NCBI GenBank assembly: GCA_038106885.1
Contig: JAYNFX010000036.1
Location: forward strand, 1-15,395
Direction: 5' to 3'
Source: UBA3537 sp038106885
Lineage (GTDB): Bacteria; Bacteroidota; Bacteroidia; Flavobacteriales; Flavobacteriaceae
Length of the DNA: 15,395 nt
The position numbers and the translations under genes were made by a program. Below the pieces are notes generated by a model. The model saw only the letters and a list, made by a program, of their open reading frames with translations, searched no databases and was not told where the DNA came from. Below are positions 1-7,662 of this stretch, one piece after another; within the stretch, counting starts at the first letter, position 1; each line of letters begins with the position of its first letter.

Positions 1-274
1 TTTCATTATCCGGGTATTTATCTCCAAAAAAAAATCTATTAAAAAAAGATTGCCTTTTTTTATATTGATTAGGCTCTACAAGCATTAAAGTTTCAAAACC
101 AGGGGGTTTTGAATGAATACTAAGATGCATTTGATTTGCATATTGTGATGAATCAGGAGCTATAATATAGGCAAAAGTTGAGGTAAAAGCTATAAAAACA
201 ATAAAGCAAAAACTAATTATTCCTGTTAAATTGTTTTTGAACTTTTTGAAAAAAGATATTGAAAGTCCCAACAT
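1..274 (-). CDS. Peptide ABC transporter permease (OppC/DppC type), N-terminal fragment
   Basis: This is the first 91 residues of a protein that runs off the left edge of the window. It begins with ATG at 274 and stays open to position 1. The fragment has a short basic N-terminus, one hydrophobic helix at about residues 18-39, and then a soluble stretch containing APDSSQYANQMHL and SIHSKPPGF. I recognise this as the extended N-terminal region of OppC/DppC-type permeases of Bacteroidota, where a first helix is followed by a periplasmic insert before the transport domain. Such permeases form the inner-membrane channel of oligopeptide or dipeptide importers, energised by OppD/F-type ATPases that should lie further left. 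Its start is only 10 bases past the stop of the Prc-like protease gene on the same strand, so the two are probably co-transcribed. The transmembrane transport domain itself is outside the window, so the family call rests on the N-terminus alone. Confidence 0.72.
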   Translation of the reverse strand, partial: MLGLSISFFKKFKNNLTGIISFCFIVFIAFTSTFAYIIAPDSSQYANQMHLSIHSKPPGFETLMLVEPNQYKKRQSFFNRFFFGDKYPDNE

Positions 275-284
275 ACATTCATGT

Positions 285-2405
285 TTATTCTCTTAATAAA
301 GATAAATCATTTTGTCTTGTCAATAAATCTTTAAGAACATTAAGAGCTTCTTCCATATAAATATCTTTACTAAGTGATTCGTGCCAACGATTTCTGTTAT
401 CTCTTAGAACTGAATCTCTATCCATCAGAGGAAACTCGTAAGAAAGTGAAGAAAACAATAAATCAGTTTTGTAATTTGAAATTGAATCAAATTTTTTTGA
501 TTCTCTTTCATTATCAATCATTTCATTTTTAAATGTTTTATAATTAAGACTAAAAACTTTTTTTGAACGATTTTTTTCAATCCATCTGGCACTTTCATCA
601 ATTAACTTTAAAGTTGGATTGTTATTTACTCTATTTCTGCTTAATTTAATTATTTCCTCATAATTAATGGAGTTTTCCCATTCTTTGTATGTGGCTGGTT
701 GAATTTCATCCCATGGTAATGGATTATCTTGATCCTTTTCACCCATATCCATGTAAGTATATCTATTGGGTAAAACAATATCACTTTTAACTCCTTCTAA
801 CTGAGTAGAACCACCATTTATTCTATAATACTTTTGTGTAGTAAATTTTAAGGCTCCCATATCACCATTAGTATTATTTTTAATCATTTTATTTAGATCA
901 ATGATATTTTGAACAGTACCCTTTCCATAGGTTTGTTTGCTTCCAATTATAACTGCTCTCTTGTAATCTTGCATTGCAGCAGCTAGAATTTCTGAAGCTG
1001 ATGCTGAAAATTCATTGACTAAAATCACTAATGCACCATCCCAAATAATACTAGGGTCACGATCTCTTAAAACCTCACTATCATAACCAGTAGATCTAAC
1101 TTGTACAATCGGCCCTTTATCAATAAATAGTCCTCCGATATCAACTACTGTTTTTAATGAACCTCCACCGTTATTTCTAAGATCCAGAACTAAACCATTC
1201 ATTCCTTCACTTTTTAAACGTTGTATTTCTTTTTTTAAATCTGTAGTTGCATTACGGCTATTCAGGTCTTCAAAATCAATGTAAAACTTTGGTAAGTTTA
1301 TAACACCAAAAATATAACCGTCACTTTTTAATATACTTGACTTTACATAAGTTTCCTCTAACTCTATTTCATCTCTAGGAATTTTTAAATCTTCAATTGT
1401 ACCGTCAACTCTTCTAAGAGTTAAAATTACACTTGTACCCTTAGGACCTTTGATAAGCTTTACAGCATCATCAAGACGTTTACCTAAAACACTAACTGCT
1501 TCATTTTCATCTTCCTGACGGACTTTTAGAATAATATCTCCAACTTGTAATTTATTTTGGCGCCAGGCAGAACCTCCTGAAATAAGCTCAGTAATTCTAA
1601 TCTCATTCATTTTTTTCTCTAATCGAGCCCCAATTCCTTCATATTTTCCAGACATTGAAGCATCAAAACGATCTTTGTCTTGTGGAGCAAAATAATAAGT
1701 GTGTGGATCAAAAGATTCAGCAATAGAATTAATGTAAATTGATAACCAATCATCTCTTCTTAAATCATTAAAATAAATAGCAGTTTGCTCTAAATTACCC
1801 AGAGTTGACAATCGAGATTCTTCTTCGATTTGTTCTTTGGTTTTTGTTGTAAGATCTGAATTATTAATTTTGGATTGTTGATCAGATAATAAATCGTGGT
1901 AACTCGATAGGGTAGTAAATTTAAGTTGTTTACGCCAGCGTTCATACATTTCGTTTCTTGAACTTACGTAATCTAGTTCTTCACTCTCTGAATTAAAGTT
2001 CTCATTGATTTCGTAATCAAAAGGTTTGCTTAATATATCATTATATACATCTACAGATTCATTTATTCTTTGGGTCAATTTTTCGTATACAATATTAAAA
2101 AACTCAATCTCATAATTTTGAATTTGATCGTCTAATTGTTGTTCATATTGTTTGAAAACTTCTATATCAGATTTATAAAAATAGTGTTTATATGGATCAA
2201 TACGATTTAAAAACCTTTCATAAACTTCTAATGAGAATTCGTCATTAAAGACTTTTGGTTGAAAATGACCCTGCTCAAGCAAATAACTTATTAATTGCAT
2301 CAGTAGTTTGTCTTTGTTAGGATTTTCAAAAGTTTTTGTTGTAAAACTACAAGAAGCAATTGCAATAAATATCGCAAGCAATAAAATGTTAAAATTTCTC
2401 TTCAT
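285..2405 (-). CDS. prc: Prc/Tsp-family C-terminal processing protease, probable lipoprotein
   Basis: This is a serine/lysine-dyad protease of family S41 that degrades or trims exported proteins from their C-terminus on the outer side of the inner membrane. I use the ATG at 2405 (706 residues). An in-frame ATG at 2417 would add four residues ahead of a clean signal sequence. From 2405 the N-terminus is MKRNF, a hydrophobic core and a lipobox ending IASC (Cys19), which predicts a lipoprotein. A Tsp-type N-terminal helical region follows. The PDZ domain spans about residues 250-340 and contains GIGARL and LQVGDIILKV. The S41 core has LDLRNNGGG near 408-416 and FSASASEI with catalytic Ser469. 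Asp480 follows, and the general-base Lys495 sits in TYGKGTVQ. The C-terminal 150 residues match the extra domain of long Tsp-like proteins rather than short CtpA types. The gene diverges from surE and is followed by a peptide ABC permease. Confidence 0.93.
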   Translation of the reverse strand: MKRNFNILLLAIFIAIASCSFTTKTFENPNKDKLLMQLISYLLEQGHFQPKVFNDEFSLEVYERFLNRIDPYKHYFYKSDIEVFKQYEQQLDDQIQNYEIEFFNIVYEKLTQRINESVDVYNDILSKPFDYEINENFNSESEELDYVSSRNEMYERWRKQLKFTTLSSYHDLLSDQQSKINNSDLTTKTKEQIEEESRLSTLGNLEQTAIYFNDLRRDDWLSIYINSIAESFDPHTYYFAPQDKDRFDASMSGKYEGIGARLEKKMNEIRITELISGGSAWRQNKLQVGDIILKVRQEDENEAVSVLGKRLDDAVKLIKGPKGTSVILTLRRVDGTIEDLKIPRDEIELEETYVKSSILKSDGYIFGVINLPKFYIDFEDLNSRNATTDLKKEIQRLKSEGMNGLVLDLRNNGGGSLKTVVDIGGLFIDKGPIVQVRSTGYDSEVLRDRDPSIIWDGALVILVNEFSASASEILAAAMQDYKRAVIIGSKQTYGKGTVQNIIDLNKMIKNNTNGDMGALKFTTQKYYRINGGSTQLEGVKSDIVLPNRYTYMDMGEKDQDNPLPWDEIQPATYKEWENSINYEEIIKLSRNRVNNNPTLKLIDESARWIEKNRSKKVFSLNYKTFKNEMIDNERESKKFDSISNYKTDLLFSSLSYEFPLMDRDSVLRDNRNRWHESLSKDIYMEEALNVLKDLLTRQNDLSLLRE

Positions 2406-2527
2406 AAACAATATCATTTAATGATAAAATAGATTTTAAAATTAAAAGAAATTATGAATCAAAGCACTCCTTCTTTAATAATTTTTTGTTAAAGACAATA
2501 AAAAAAATCCAAGAACTACAAATTACT

Positions 2528-2535
2528 TACTTTTG
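2528..2535 (+). promoter_or_regulatory. Candidate -7 promoter element of the surE-lpxB unit
   Basis: The octamer TACTTTTG fits the Bacteroidota -7 consensus TAnnTTTG and lies 19 bases ahead of the surE start codon, so a transcript would have a very short leader. A TTG matching the -33 element at the usual spacing is not visible; the nearest, at 2486-2488, is too far away. The 149-base gap 2406-2554 must also carry the promoter of the divergent protease gene, but I found no convincing TAnnTTTG on the minus strand. The call rests on a short motif in an AT-rich gap. Confidence 0.45.
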
Positions 2536-2554
2536 TAGGTGAAAACAAACGAAA

Positions 2555-3331
2555 ATGCCAAAAAGACCACTTATTTTAGTTACAAATGATGATGGTATTA
2601 CAGCCCCAGGAATTAGAACATTAATTAATGTAATGAATTCTATTGGAGATGTAGTTGTTGTGGCACCTGACAGTCCCCAAAGCGGAATGGGTCATGCAAT
2701 AACAATTAATGAAACATTGTATTGTAAAAAAGAAAAAATTAATGATGGTCCTCAAGTTGAATATAGTACTTCTGGCACCCCAGCAGATTGTGTGAAACTA
2801 GCAGTACATGAACTTTTAGACAAAAAACCTGACCTATGTGTCTCAGGAATTAACCATGGATCAAATTCTTCAATAAATGTTATTTATTCTGGAACTATGA
2901 GTGCTGCTATAGAAGCAGGAATGGAAGGAATACCCGCCATTGGATTCTCTTTATTGGATTACAATTGGGATGCTAATTTTAATCCATTCAAAAAATATGT
3001 AAAGAAAATTTGTTCTACGGTCTTAAAAAGAGGAATGAAAAAAGGTGTTGTATTAAATGTAAACTTCCCAAACACTGAAAACACCAAAATAAAAGGAATA
3101 AAAATTTGCCAACAAGCAGAAGCCAATTGGGTAGAGAAATTTGATAAAAGACAAAGTCCAATGGGTAAAGACTACTACTGGCTTACAGGTGAATTTATAA
3201 ATTACGACAAAAGGAAAAATACAGATGAATATGCGCTTTCCAAGGGATTTATTTCAATAGTCCCTGTACAATTTGATTTAACAGCTCATAATTACATTAA
3301 TGAATTAAAAAACTGGAAATTGAATGATTAA
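2555..3331 (+). CDS. surE: 5'/3'-nucleotidase SurE
   Basis: SurE is a metal-dependent phosphatase that removes phosphate from nucleoside 5'- and 3'-monophosphates and acts in the cytoplasm. The 258 residues match the family's usual length. The N-terminal ILVTNDDGITAPG carries the metal ligands Asp12 and Asp13. APDSPQSGMGHAIT supplies Ser43, SGTPADCV is at about residues 73-80, and VSGINHGSN supplies Asn100 as the remaining metal ligand. The conserved YSGTMSAAIEAG follows at 111-122, and the C-terminal part keeps the swapped-arm region typical of the fold. The gene opens a tight plus-strand unit: its last 8 bases overlap the start of the small membrane protein gene, which in turn abuts lpxB. 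The start is the first Met in the frame and lies close behind a TAnnTTTG element. Confidence 0.96.
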   Translation: MPKRPLILVTNDDGITAPGIRTLINVMNSIGDVVVVAPDSPQSGMGHAITINETLYCKKEKINDGPQVEYSTSGTPADCVKLAVHELLDKKPDLCVSGINHGSNSSINVIYSGTMSAAIEAGMEGIPAIGFSLLDYNWDANFNPFKKYVKKICSTVLKRGMKKGVVLNVNFPNTENTKIKGIKICQQAEANWVEKFDKRQSPMGKDYYWLTGEFINYDKRKNTDEYALSKGFISIVPVQFDLTAHNYINELKNWKLND

Positions 3332-3617
3332 AAAGGATATTATTTTAGGATTTTTTTTAGGTTTAATATCCAACATTTTTGGGCTATTTTTAATTTGCCT
3401 GGCAATCGCATCAACTTCATCAAATAATGATGATATTTTTAAAGTATTAAATGCTGCTATAAATGAAAATTTTATTGGAAAATTAATCAGCCTAGGTGCC
3501 GTTATGAATTTAATATGCTTTTTTTACTTTTTAAAAATTAATAATGACAATAAGGCTGCAGGTGTACTGTCTGCAACAGTAATTGTAGCTATTTTCACAT
3601 TCTTAATCAAACTCTAA
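3324..3617 (+). CDS. Small three-helix membrane protein of unknown function
   Basis: This 97-residue protein is largely hydrophobic. Three likely membrane helices lie at about residues 7-29, 51-72 and 77-96. A polar loop rich in Asn, Ser and Asp (STSSNNDD) separates helices 1 and 2, and a short KINNDNK loop separates 2 and 3. I recognise no enzymatic motif and no signal peptide separate from the first helix. The gene begins inside the last codons of surE and its stop codon touches the lpxB ATG with no spacer, so it is almost certainly translated as part of the surE-lpxB unit. The packing is strong evidence that it is real. Its place directly before LpxB suggests an envelope role, but that is inference from position only. 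Members of this type of short unknown protein are often too divergent to be assigned by sequence. Confidence 0.78.
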   Translation: MIKKDIILGFFLGLISNIFGLFLICLAIASTSSNNDDIFKVLNAAINENFIGKLISLGAVMNLICFFYFLKINNDNKAAGVLSATVIVAIFTFLIKL

Positions 3618-4730
3618 ATGAAATATTACATTATTGCAGGAGAAGCTTCAGGTGATTTACATGGCTCAAATTTTATGAGAGCTCTAAAAGCGATAGACGC
3701 TGAAGCACAATTTAGATTTTGGGGTGGTGATCTTATGAAATCTGTTGACGACAGCCTTGTGAAACATTATAAAGATTTAGCTTTTATGGGGTTTCTTGAA
3801 GTGATATTAAATCTAAAAACAATAATTAGTAATATTAACTTTTGTAAAAAAGATATTAATAAATTTAAACCTGATTGCATAATATTTATAGACTATCCAG
3901 GATTTAATTTAAGAATAGCTAAATGGGCAAAATCAAATGGTATAAAAACACACTATTATATTTCTCCTCAAATATGGGCCTGGAAAGAAAACAGAATAAA
4001 TCAAATTAAACGTGATATTGACTACATGCATGTTATTTTACCATTTGAAAAAGTGTTTTATGAAGAAAAGCACAACATGGCTGTAAACTTTGTTGGTCAC
4101 CCTCTAATTGATGCGATTTCAAAAAGAAAAAATTTAAAAAAACAAAGTTTTCTTAAAAAATACAATCTCTCAGAAAAACCAATTGTTGCTTTATTGCCAG
4201 GAAGCAGAAAACAAGAAATAAGAAAAATGTTAAAAATAATGCTTTCCGTTGTGGATGATTTTTCTGAATATCAGTTTGTGATTGCAGGAGCACCAAGTCA
4301 GAAAAGTGTATTTTATAAATCTTTCATTAAAACAAAATCTGTGAAATTTATAGAAAATGCAACATATGATTTGCTTAACCATTCAAAAGCAGCTATAGTC
4401 ACTTCTGGAACTGCTACACTAGAAACTGCTCTATTTAAAGTTCCTCAAATAGTTTGCTATAAGTCCAGCTGGATATCTTATCAGATTGGAAAAAGATTAG
4501 TAAATCTAAATTTCATTTCATTGGTAAATCTTATCATGGATCGTGAAGTTGTCTGTGAGCTTATTCAAGATAAACTGAATAAAACAAATCTTTCTAATGA
4601 ATTGAAAAAAATCTTATCTCCTAAAAAAGAAAATAAAATAAAATTAGATTATATAAAATTAAATAAAAAATTAGGAGGTATAGGTGCTAGTGAAAAAGTT
4701 GCAAGATCAGTATTTGAGTCATTATTTTAA
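3618..4730 (+). CDS. lpxB: Lipid-A-disaccharide synthase LpxB
   Basis: LpxB is a peripheral membrane glycosyltransferase (family GT19). It joins 2,3-diacylglucosamine-1-phosphate and UDP-2,3-diacylglucosamine to make the lipid A disaccharide, at the cytoplasmic face of the inner membrane. The 370 residues are the normal length. Signature segments are all present: AGEASGDLHG at residues 7-16, FIDYPGFNLRI with the conserved Asp92, YYISPQIWAWKENRI at 113-127, GHPLIDAI at 160-167, LLPGSRKQEI at 192-201 and TSGTATLETALF at 262-273. The C-terminal part has NLIMDREVVCELIQ at 304-317. The ATG directly follows the stop codon of the small membrane protein gene. Its stop codon shares bases with the stop of the convergent thioredoxin-fold gene. 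The gene shows that the organism makes lipid A, as expected of a Gram-negative bacterium. Confidence 0.97.
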   Translation: MKYYIIAGEASGDLHGSNFMRALKAIDAEAQFRFWGGDLMKSVDDSLVKHYKDLAFMGFLEVILNLKTIISNINFCKKDINKFKPDCIIFIDYPGFNLRIAKWAKSNGIKTHYYISPQIWAWKENRINQIKRDIDYMHVILPFEKVFYEEKHNMAVNFVGHPLIDAISKRKNLKKQSFLKKYNLSEKPIVALLPGSRKQEIRKMLKIMLSVVDDFSEYQFVIAGAPSQKSVFYKSFIKTKSVKFIENATYDLLNHSKAAIVTSGTATLETALFKVPQIVCYKSSWISYQIGKRLVNLNFISLVNLIMDREVVCELIQDKLNKTNLSNELKKILSPKKENKIKLDYIKLNKKLGGIGASEKVARSVFESLF

Positions 4731-5290
4731 GGGGAAAAATTTGGTTTAAATGATTTTCTGAATGAATTGAAAGCTTCTTTACTTTTTAAGTTTTTATAAT
4801 GATCCTCACCAAAAAGTTTTAAAAAAAACTCTAATTTACTTGGAGGTTTATAACCTGTAATTGGAGCTAAAAATTCACCCTTTTCTCCCAAAAATAATAT
4901 TGTAGGATAAGATCTCACCCCAAAATATTGCGCAAGTTGATGTTGACTATTTCTTCGTCTAGATTTTGCTGGATCATAATTTGGATTTGAAAACTGTTGC
5001 CCCTTAAAATTTACAATTTCGTTGCCTTCAGCATTAAACTTTACAGCATAAAAATTAGCATTCACATATTCTGCTAGACTTTTATTTGAAAAAGTATTAC
5101 GATCTAACATTCGACAAGGACCACACCATGTAGTGTACATATCAATAATAATTTTCTTTGGATATTGTTTTTGAAGCCTAGCTGCTTCATCCATGGTAAT
5201 CCAGTTAATTTCTTGGGCTGAAATTAACAATGGGAGAAAAAAAAGCCCGTGCAACAAAAACTTAGTATAACTATTTATAATACTTTTCAT
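4727..5290 (-). CDS. Secreted thioredoxin-fold protein with CGPC active site
   Basis: This 187-residue protein has a signal peptide of about 25 residues (hydrophobic FLLHGLFFLPLLISA, predicted cleavage before QEINW), so it should work in the periplasm. The thioredoxin motif W-C-G-P-C is at residues 55-59, preceded by IIIDMYTT as strand beta. The cis-proline segment SYPTILFLGEKG places Pro129 as expected. Between them lies a longer insert (about 90-115) with NFKGQQFSNPNYDPAKS, as in the DsbD-gamma-like or thioredoxin_7 subgroup rather than housekeeping thioredoxin. The C-terminal 35 residues are basic and mostly helical. Such proteins reduce or exchange disulfides in exported proteins; the redox partner is not visible here. 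The start overlaps the end of the upstream 64-residue gene by 20 bases, which suggests coupled translation. Its stop overlaps that of lpxB. Confidence 0.88.
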   Translation of the reverse strand: MKSIINSYTKFLLHGLFFLPLLISAQEINWITMDEAARLQKQYPKKIIIDMYTTWCGPCRMLDRNTFSNKSLAEYVNANFYAVKFNAEGNEIVNFKGQQFSNPNYDPAKSRRRNSQHQLAQYFGVRSYPTILFLGEKGEFLAPITGYKPPSKLEFFLKLFGEDHYKNLKSKEAFNSFRKSFKPNFSP

Positions 5291-5465
5291 AATAATTAGT
5301 TCTTTTATTTTTATCGTAACCTTTTGTCTTTTTCACAAACTCATTTCTTTGACTGGAGCTATTAAAAACCCAGATACATACTGAGTCATTACTATGATAA
5401 ATTGCTTTTAATTCATCATCAATACTATTTAAATACTCAGGAATATTAGCTTTTACACAAATCAT
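5271..5465 (-). CDS. Hypothetical 64-residue protein
   Basis: I do not recognise this protein. It is short, soluble-looking and has no signal peptide or membrane helix. It begins MICVKANIPEYL, has an acidic stretch with SIDDELKA at about residues 14-21, a hydrophobic SVCIWVFNSS strand at 28-37, and a basic, tyrosine-rich tail (KNKRTNYYEKYYK). Two cysteines are present (Cys3 and Cys30). The gene lies 12 bases after yjbQ and its last 20 bases overlap the first codons of the thioredoxin-fold gene in another frame, so if translated it would bring ribosomes to that start. Placement in a same-strand run with short spacing is the main support. A chance open frame in the gap upstream of the thioredoxin gene remains possible, although without this ORF the gap would be unusually long for this unit. 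Confidence 0.62.
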   Translation of the reverse strand: MICVKANIPEYLNSIDDELKAIYHSNDSVCIWVFNSSSQRNEFVKKTKGYDKNKRTNYYEKYYK

Positions 5466-5477
5466 TAACTCAAATTT

Positions 5478-5885
5478 TTATTGACCTAACAAAGTTATGA
5501 AAACATTCCTAGGTCTAGCATTATTTCTATGTTCACATAAATAAATACCTTGCCAAGTACCCAATTGCGGAACTCCCTCTTTTATTGGAAAACTAACTGA
5601 TGATCCTAAGATACTGCTTTTTATATGTGAAGTCATATCATCAGGACCCTCATGAACATGGGTATAATGCTGATCTTCTTCAGAAACTAGTTTGTTAAAA
5701 TGAGTTTCAAAATCTTTACGAACACTTGGATCGGCATTTTCATTTATAGTTAAACTTGCTGAAGTATGTTTAATAAAAACATGAACTATACCACTCTTTT
5801 TTGGCAATTCATTTAGAATATATCTTGTTATCAAATGAAATCCTCTTGAAAATTGTGGTAAACATAATTCCTTTTGATATACCAT
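5478..5885 (-). CDS. yjbQ: YjbQ family protein (UPF0047)
   Basis: This 135-residue protein is a full-length member of the YjbQ/UPF0047 family, small cytoplasmic trimeric proteins. Family members have been linked to a weak thiamine-phosphate synthase activity, but the physiological role is not settled. Conserved segments are all present: SRGFHLIT at residues 13-20, KHTSASLTINENADP at 39-53, the HVHEGPDDM segment at 77-84, SHIKSSILGSS at 86-96, and GTWQGIYLCEHR at 109-120. The His, Asn, Asp and Glu residues in these segments form the family's putative metal or ligand pocket and are intact. The gene lies 17 bases after POT transporter B and 12 bases before the 64-residue gene. No metabolic link to peptide uptake is evident, so co-transcription may be mere packing. 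Confidence 0.93.
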   Translation of the reverse strand: MVYQKELCLPQFSRGFHLITRYILNELPKKSGIVHVFIKHTSASLTINENADPSVRKDFETHFNKLVSEEDQHYTHVHEGPDDMTSHIKSSILGSSVSFPIKEGVPQLGTWQGIYLCEHRNNARPRNVFITLLGQ

Positions 5886-5902
5886 TGTTTATTAAATTTC
5901 AA

Positions 5903-7651
5903 TTAACGCACACCATGCATAAGTTTTTTTATAATTGGGTATAGTAATGCTGATAAAACACCTAGCCCAACTGCAATTGCAGTTAATATCCAGAAAAAGT
6001 AACTTAAACCATACTCTTCAGCTATTCCTTCAGAAGCTTCTCCAAATACACCTGCTAGCTTCATTCCTATAGCAACAGCCAAATACCATATACTAAACAT
6101 CATAGCAATCATTCGCCCTGGAACTAATTTACTTACATAAGACAATGCCACTGGAGAAACACACAACTCTCCCATTGTATGAAAAAAGTAAACCATTATA
6201 AGCCATATCATACTCACTGAAGCAGTTTCAGCTCCAACTGGAATATCTGAAGCTCCAATAGCAACACAAGCCATTCCAATTCCTAAAAGTACCATTCCTA
6301 TAGCATATTTCATATTTGCATTAGGGTTATATTTACTACCCCACCATTTTGAAAACAAAGGAGCAAAAGCAATAATAAATAATGAATTAAGAACACCAAA
6401 CCAGGATGCTGGAACCTCTGCAATTTCTTTTTCAAATTCGACATTTAACATCCAAACAGCAATTCCCCAAATAATAATAAAACTAATGGCTAAAATTACA
6501 TTTGAAAGAGCATATTTAGAAAAAGTTTTTTTAAATAATAAAATCAAAACCCATGTTATAATTCCTAAAGGAACAATTGTCATTAAGGAATTTATAACTT
6601 TAAAAATGTTTGCAGCACTACCTTCAAGTACGCGCTGTGTGTAATCTTTAGCAAAGATCGTCAAGCTGCTAGGAGCTTGTTCAAAAATTGCCCAGAAAAA
6701 AATTGTTACAAAAGCGAAGAAAATTACTGCTATCATCCTATCCCTGGTTATTTTGTCATAGCGTGGAATTCTAATAGCTAATAGTAAAACAAATAACGCT
6801 AAAGCTGTAAATATTGCTGCGTTTGATCCTGAAGTTCCAAACACGTCAAAATTAAATAAATTATACGATCCTTCTGATATTTTAGATATCGGATCATTCA
6901 AGATCCAAGCCAAACCTAAAACAGATGCAATACCTATTATTATCAATTGAATATTTGTAAAAGGATTAAATTTTGGTTCATCATCTGAACTTGATTCAGA
7001 GGTTTTTTCGTTAAGAATTGGTTTTTTTCCAATGTCGCCAAAAATATTTTGAGCAAACCAAAACTGTAAAAGACCAAAAAACATAAAAATCCCTGCAAGC
7101 CCAAAGCCCCAACGCCAGCCTACTTTTTCTCCTAAATAACCACATAATAAAATTCCTAAAAAAGCACCAGCATTAACACCCATGTAAAAAATAGTATACG
7201 CCCCATCTTTTTGTTCATCTTTACCTTTATACATTTGTGAAATTATAGATGTCATATTTGGTTTAAAAAAACCACTACCAAAAACCAAAAAAGTAAGCCC
7301 AGTATATATGAAAAATGGCGTTTCTAATGCCATTGAACCATGTCCAAGTGTCATAAGTAATGCGCCAATAACAACAGCATAACGGTATCCTATAATTTTG
7401 TCTGCAAAATAACCACCTAAAAGTGTAGATAAGTATACAAGAGATGTGTAAGTTCCAAAAATAGCGTAAGCGTATTCTCTTGGCCATCCCCATCCCTCAT
7501 CCATAAGAGATGCCGTAAAAAACATCACAAGAAGTGCTCGCATTCCGTAGTAGGAAAAACGCTCCCACATTTCAGTAAAAAATAACACGAATAGTCCTGC
7601 AGGATGACCTAGAACCTTATCTTTAAATATTTTGTCAATTGTTGTATTCAT
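5903..7651 (-). CDS. POT/PTR2 family proton-coupled peptide transporter B
   Basis: This 582-residue inner-membrane protein belongs to the proton-dependent oligopeptide transporter family of the major facilitator superfamily, which imports di- and tripeptides. The ExxER proton-coupling motif is at residues 27-31 within FFTEMWERFSYYGMRALL. The family signature YTIFYMGVNAGAFLG is at about 152-166. FEQAPSSLTIF (323-333) has the conserved Glu324 near the peptide site, and GELCVSPVALS starts at 494. Hydrophobicity suggests about 14 helices, with a polar linker rich in Ser, Asp and Lys at about 206-230 after helix 6. The gene starts 11 bases after POT transporter A and resembles it along its whole length, so the pair looks like an old tandem duplication. 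Substrate preference cannot be read from the sequence; location behind dpp4 suggests dipeptides. Confidence 0.95.
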   Translation of the reverse strand: MNTTIDKIFKDKVLGHPAGLFVLFFTEMWERFSYYGMRALLVMFFTASLMDEGWGWPREYAYAIFGTYTSLVYLSTLLGGYFADKIIGYRYAVVIGALLMTLGHGSMALETPFFIYTGLTFLVFGSGFFKPNMTSIISQMYKGKDEQKDGAYTIFYMGVNAGAFLGILLCGYLGEKVGWRWGFGLAGIFMFFGLLQFWFAQNIFGDIGKKPILNEKTSESSSDDEPKFNPFTNIQLIIIGIASVLGLAWILNDPISKISEGSYNLFNFDVFGTSGSNAAIFTALALFVLLLAIRIPRYDKITRDRMIAVIFFAFVTIFFWAIFEQAPSSLTIFAKDYTQRVLEGSAANIFKVINSLMTIVPLGIITWVLILLFKKTFSKYALSNVILAISFIIIWGIAVWMLNVEFEKEIAEVPASWFGVLNSLFIIAFAPLFSKWWGSKYNPNANMKYAIGMVLLGIGMACVAIGASDIPVGAETASVSMIWLIMVYFFHTMGELCVSPVALSYVSKLVPGRMIAMMFSIWYLAVAIGMKLAGVFGEASEGIAEEYGLSYFFWILTAIAVGLGVLSALLYPIIKKLMHGVR

Positions 7652-7662
7652 TTTTGTTTTTT

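Noticed and set aside
7275..7493. Minus-strand open frame within POT transporter B in another frame
   Set aside because: It overlaps conserved transporter helices and has no independent support; the same holds for similar frames at 10100-10303 and 10949-11155 inside dpp4.
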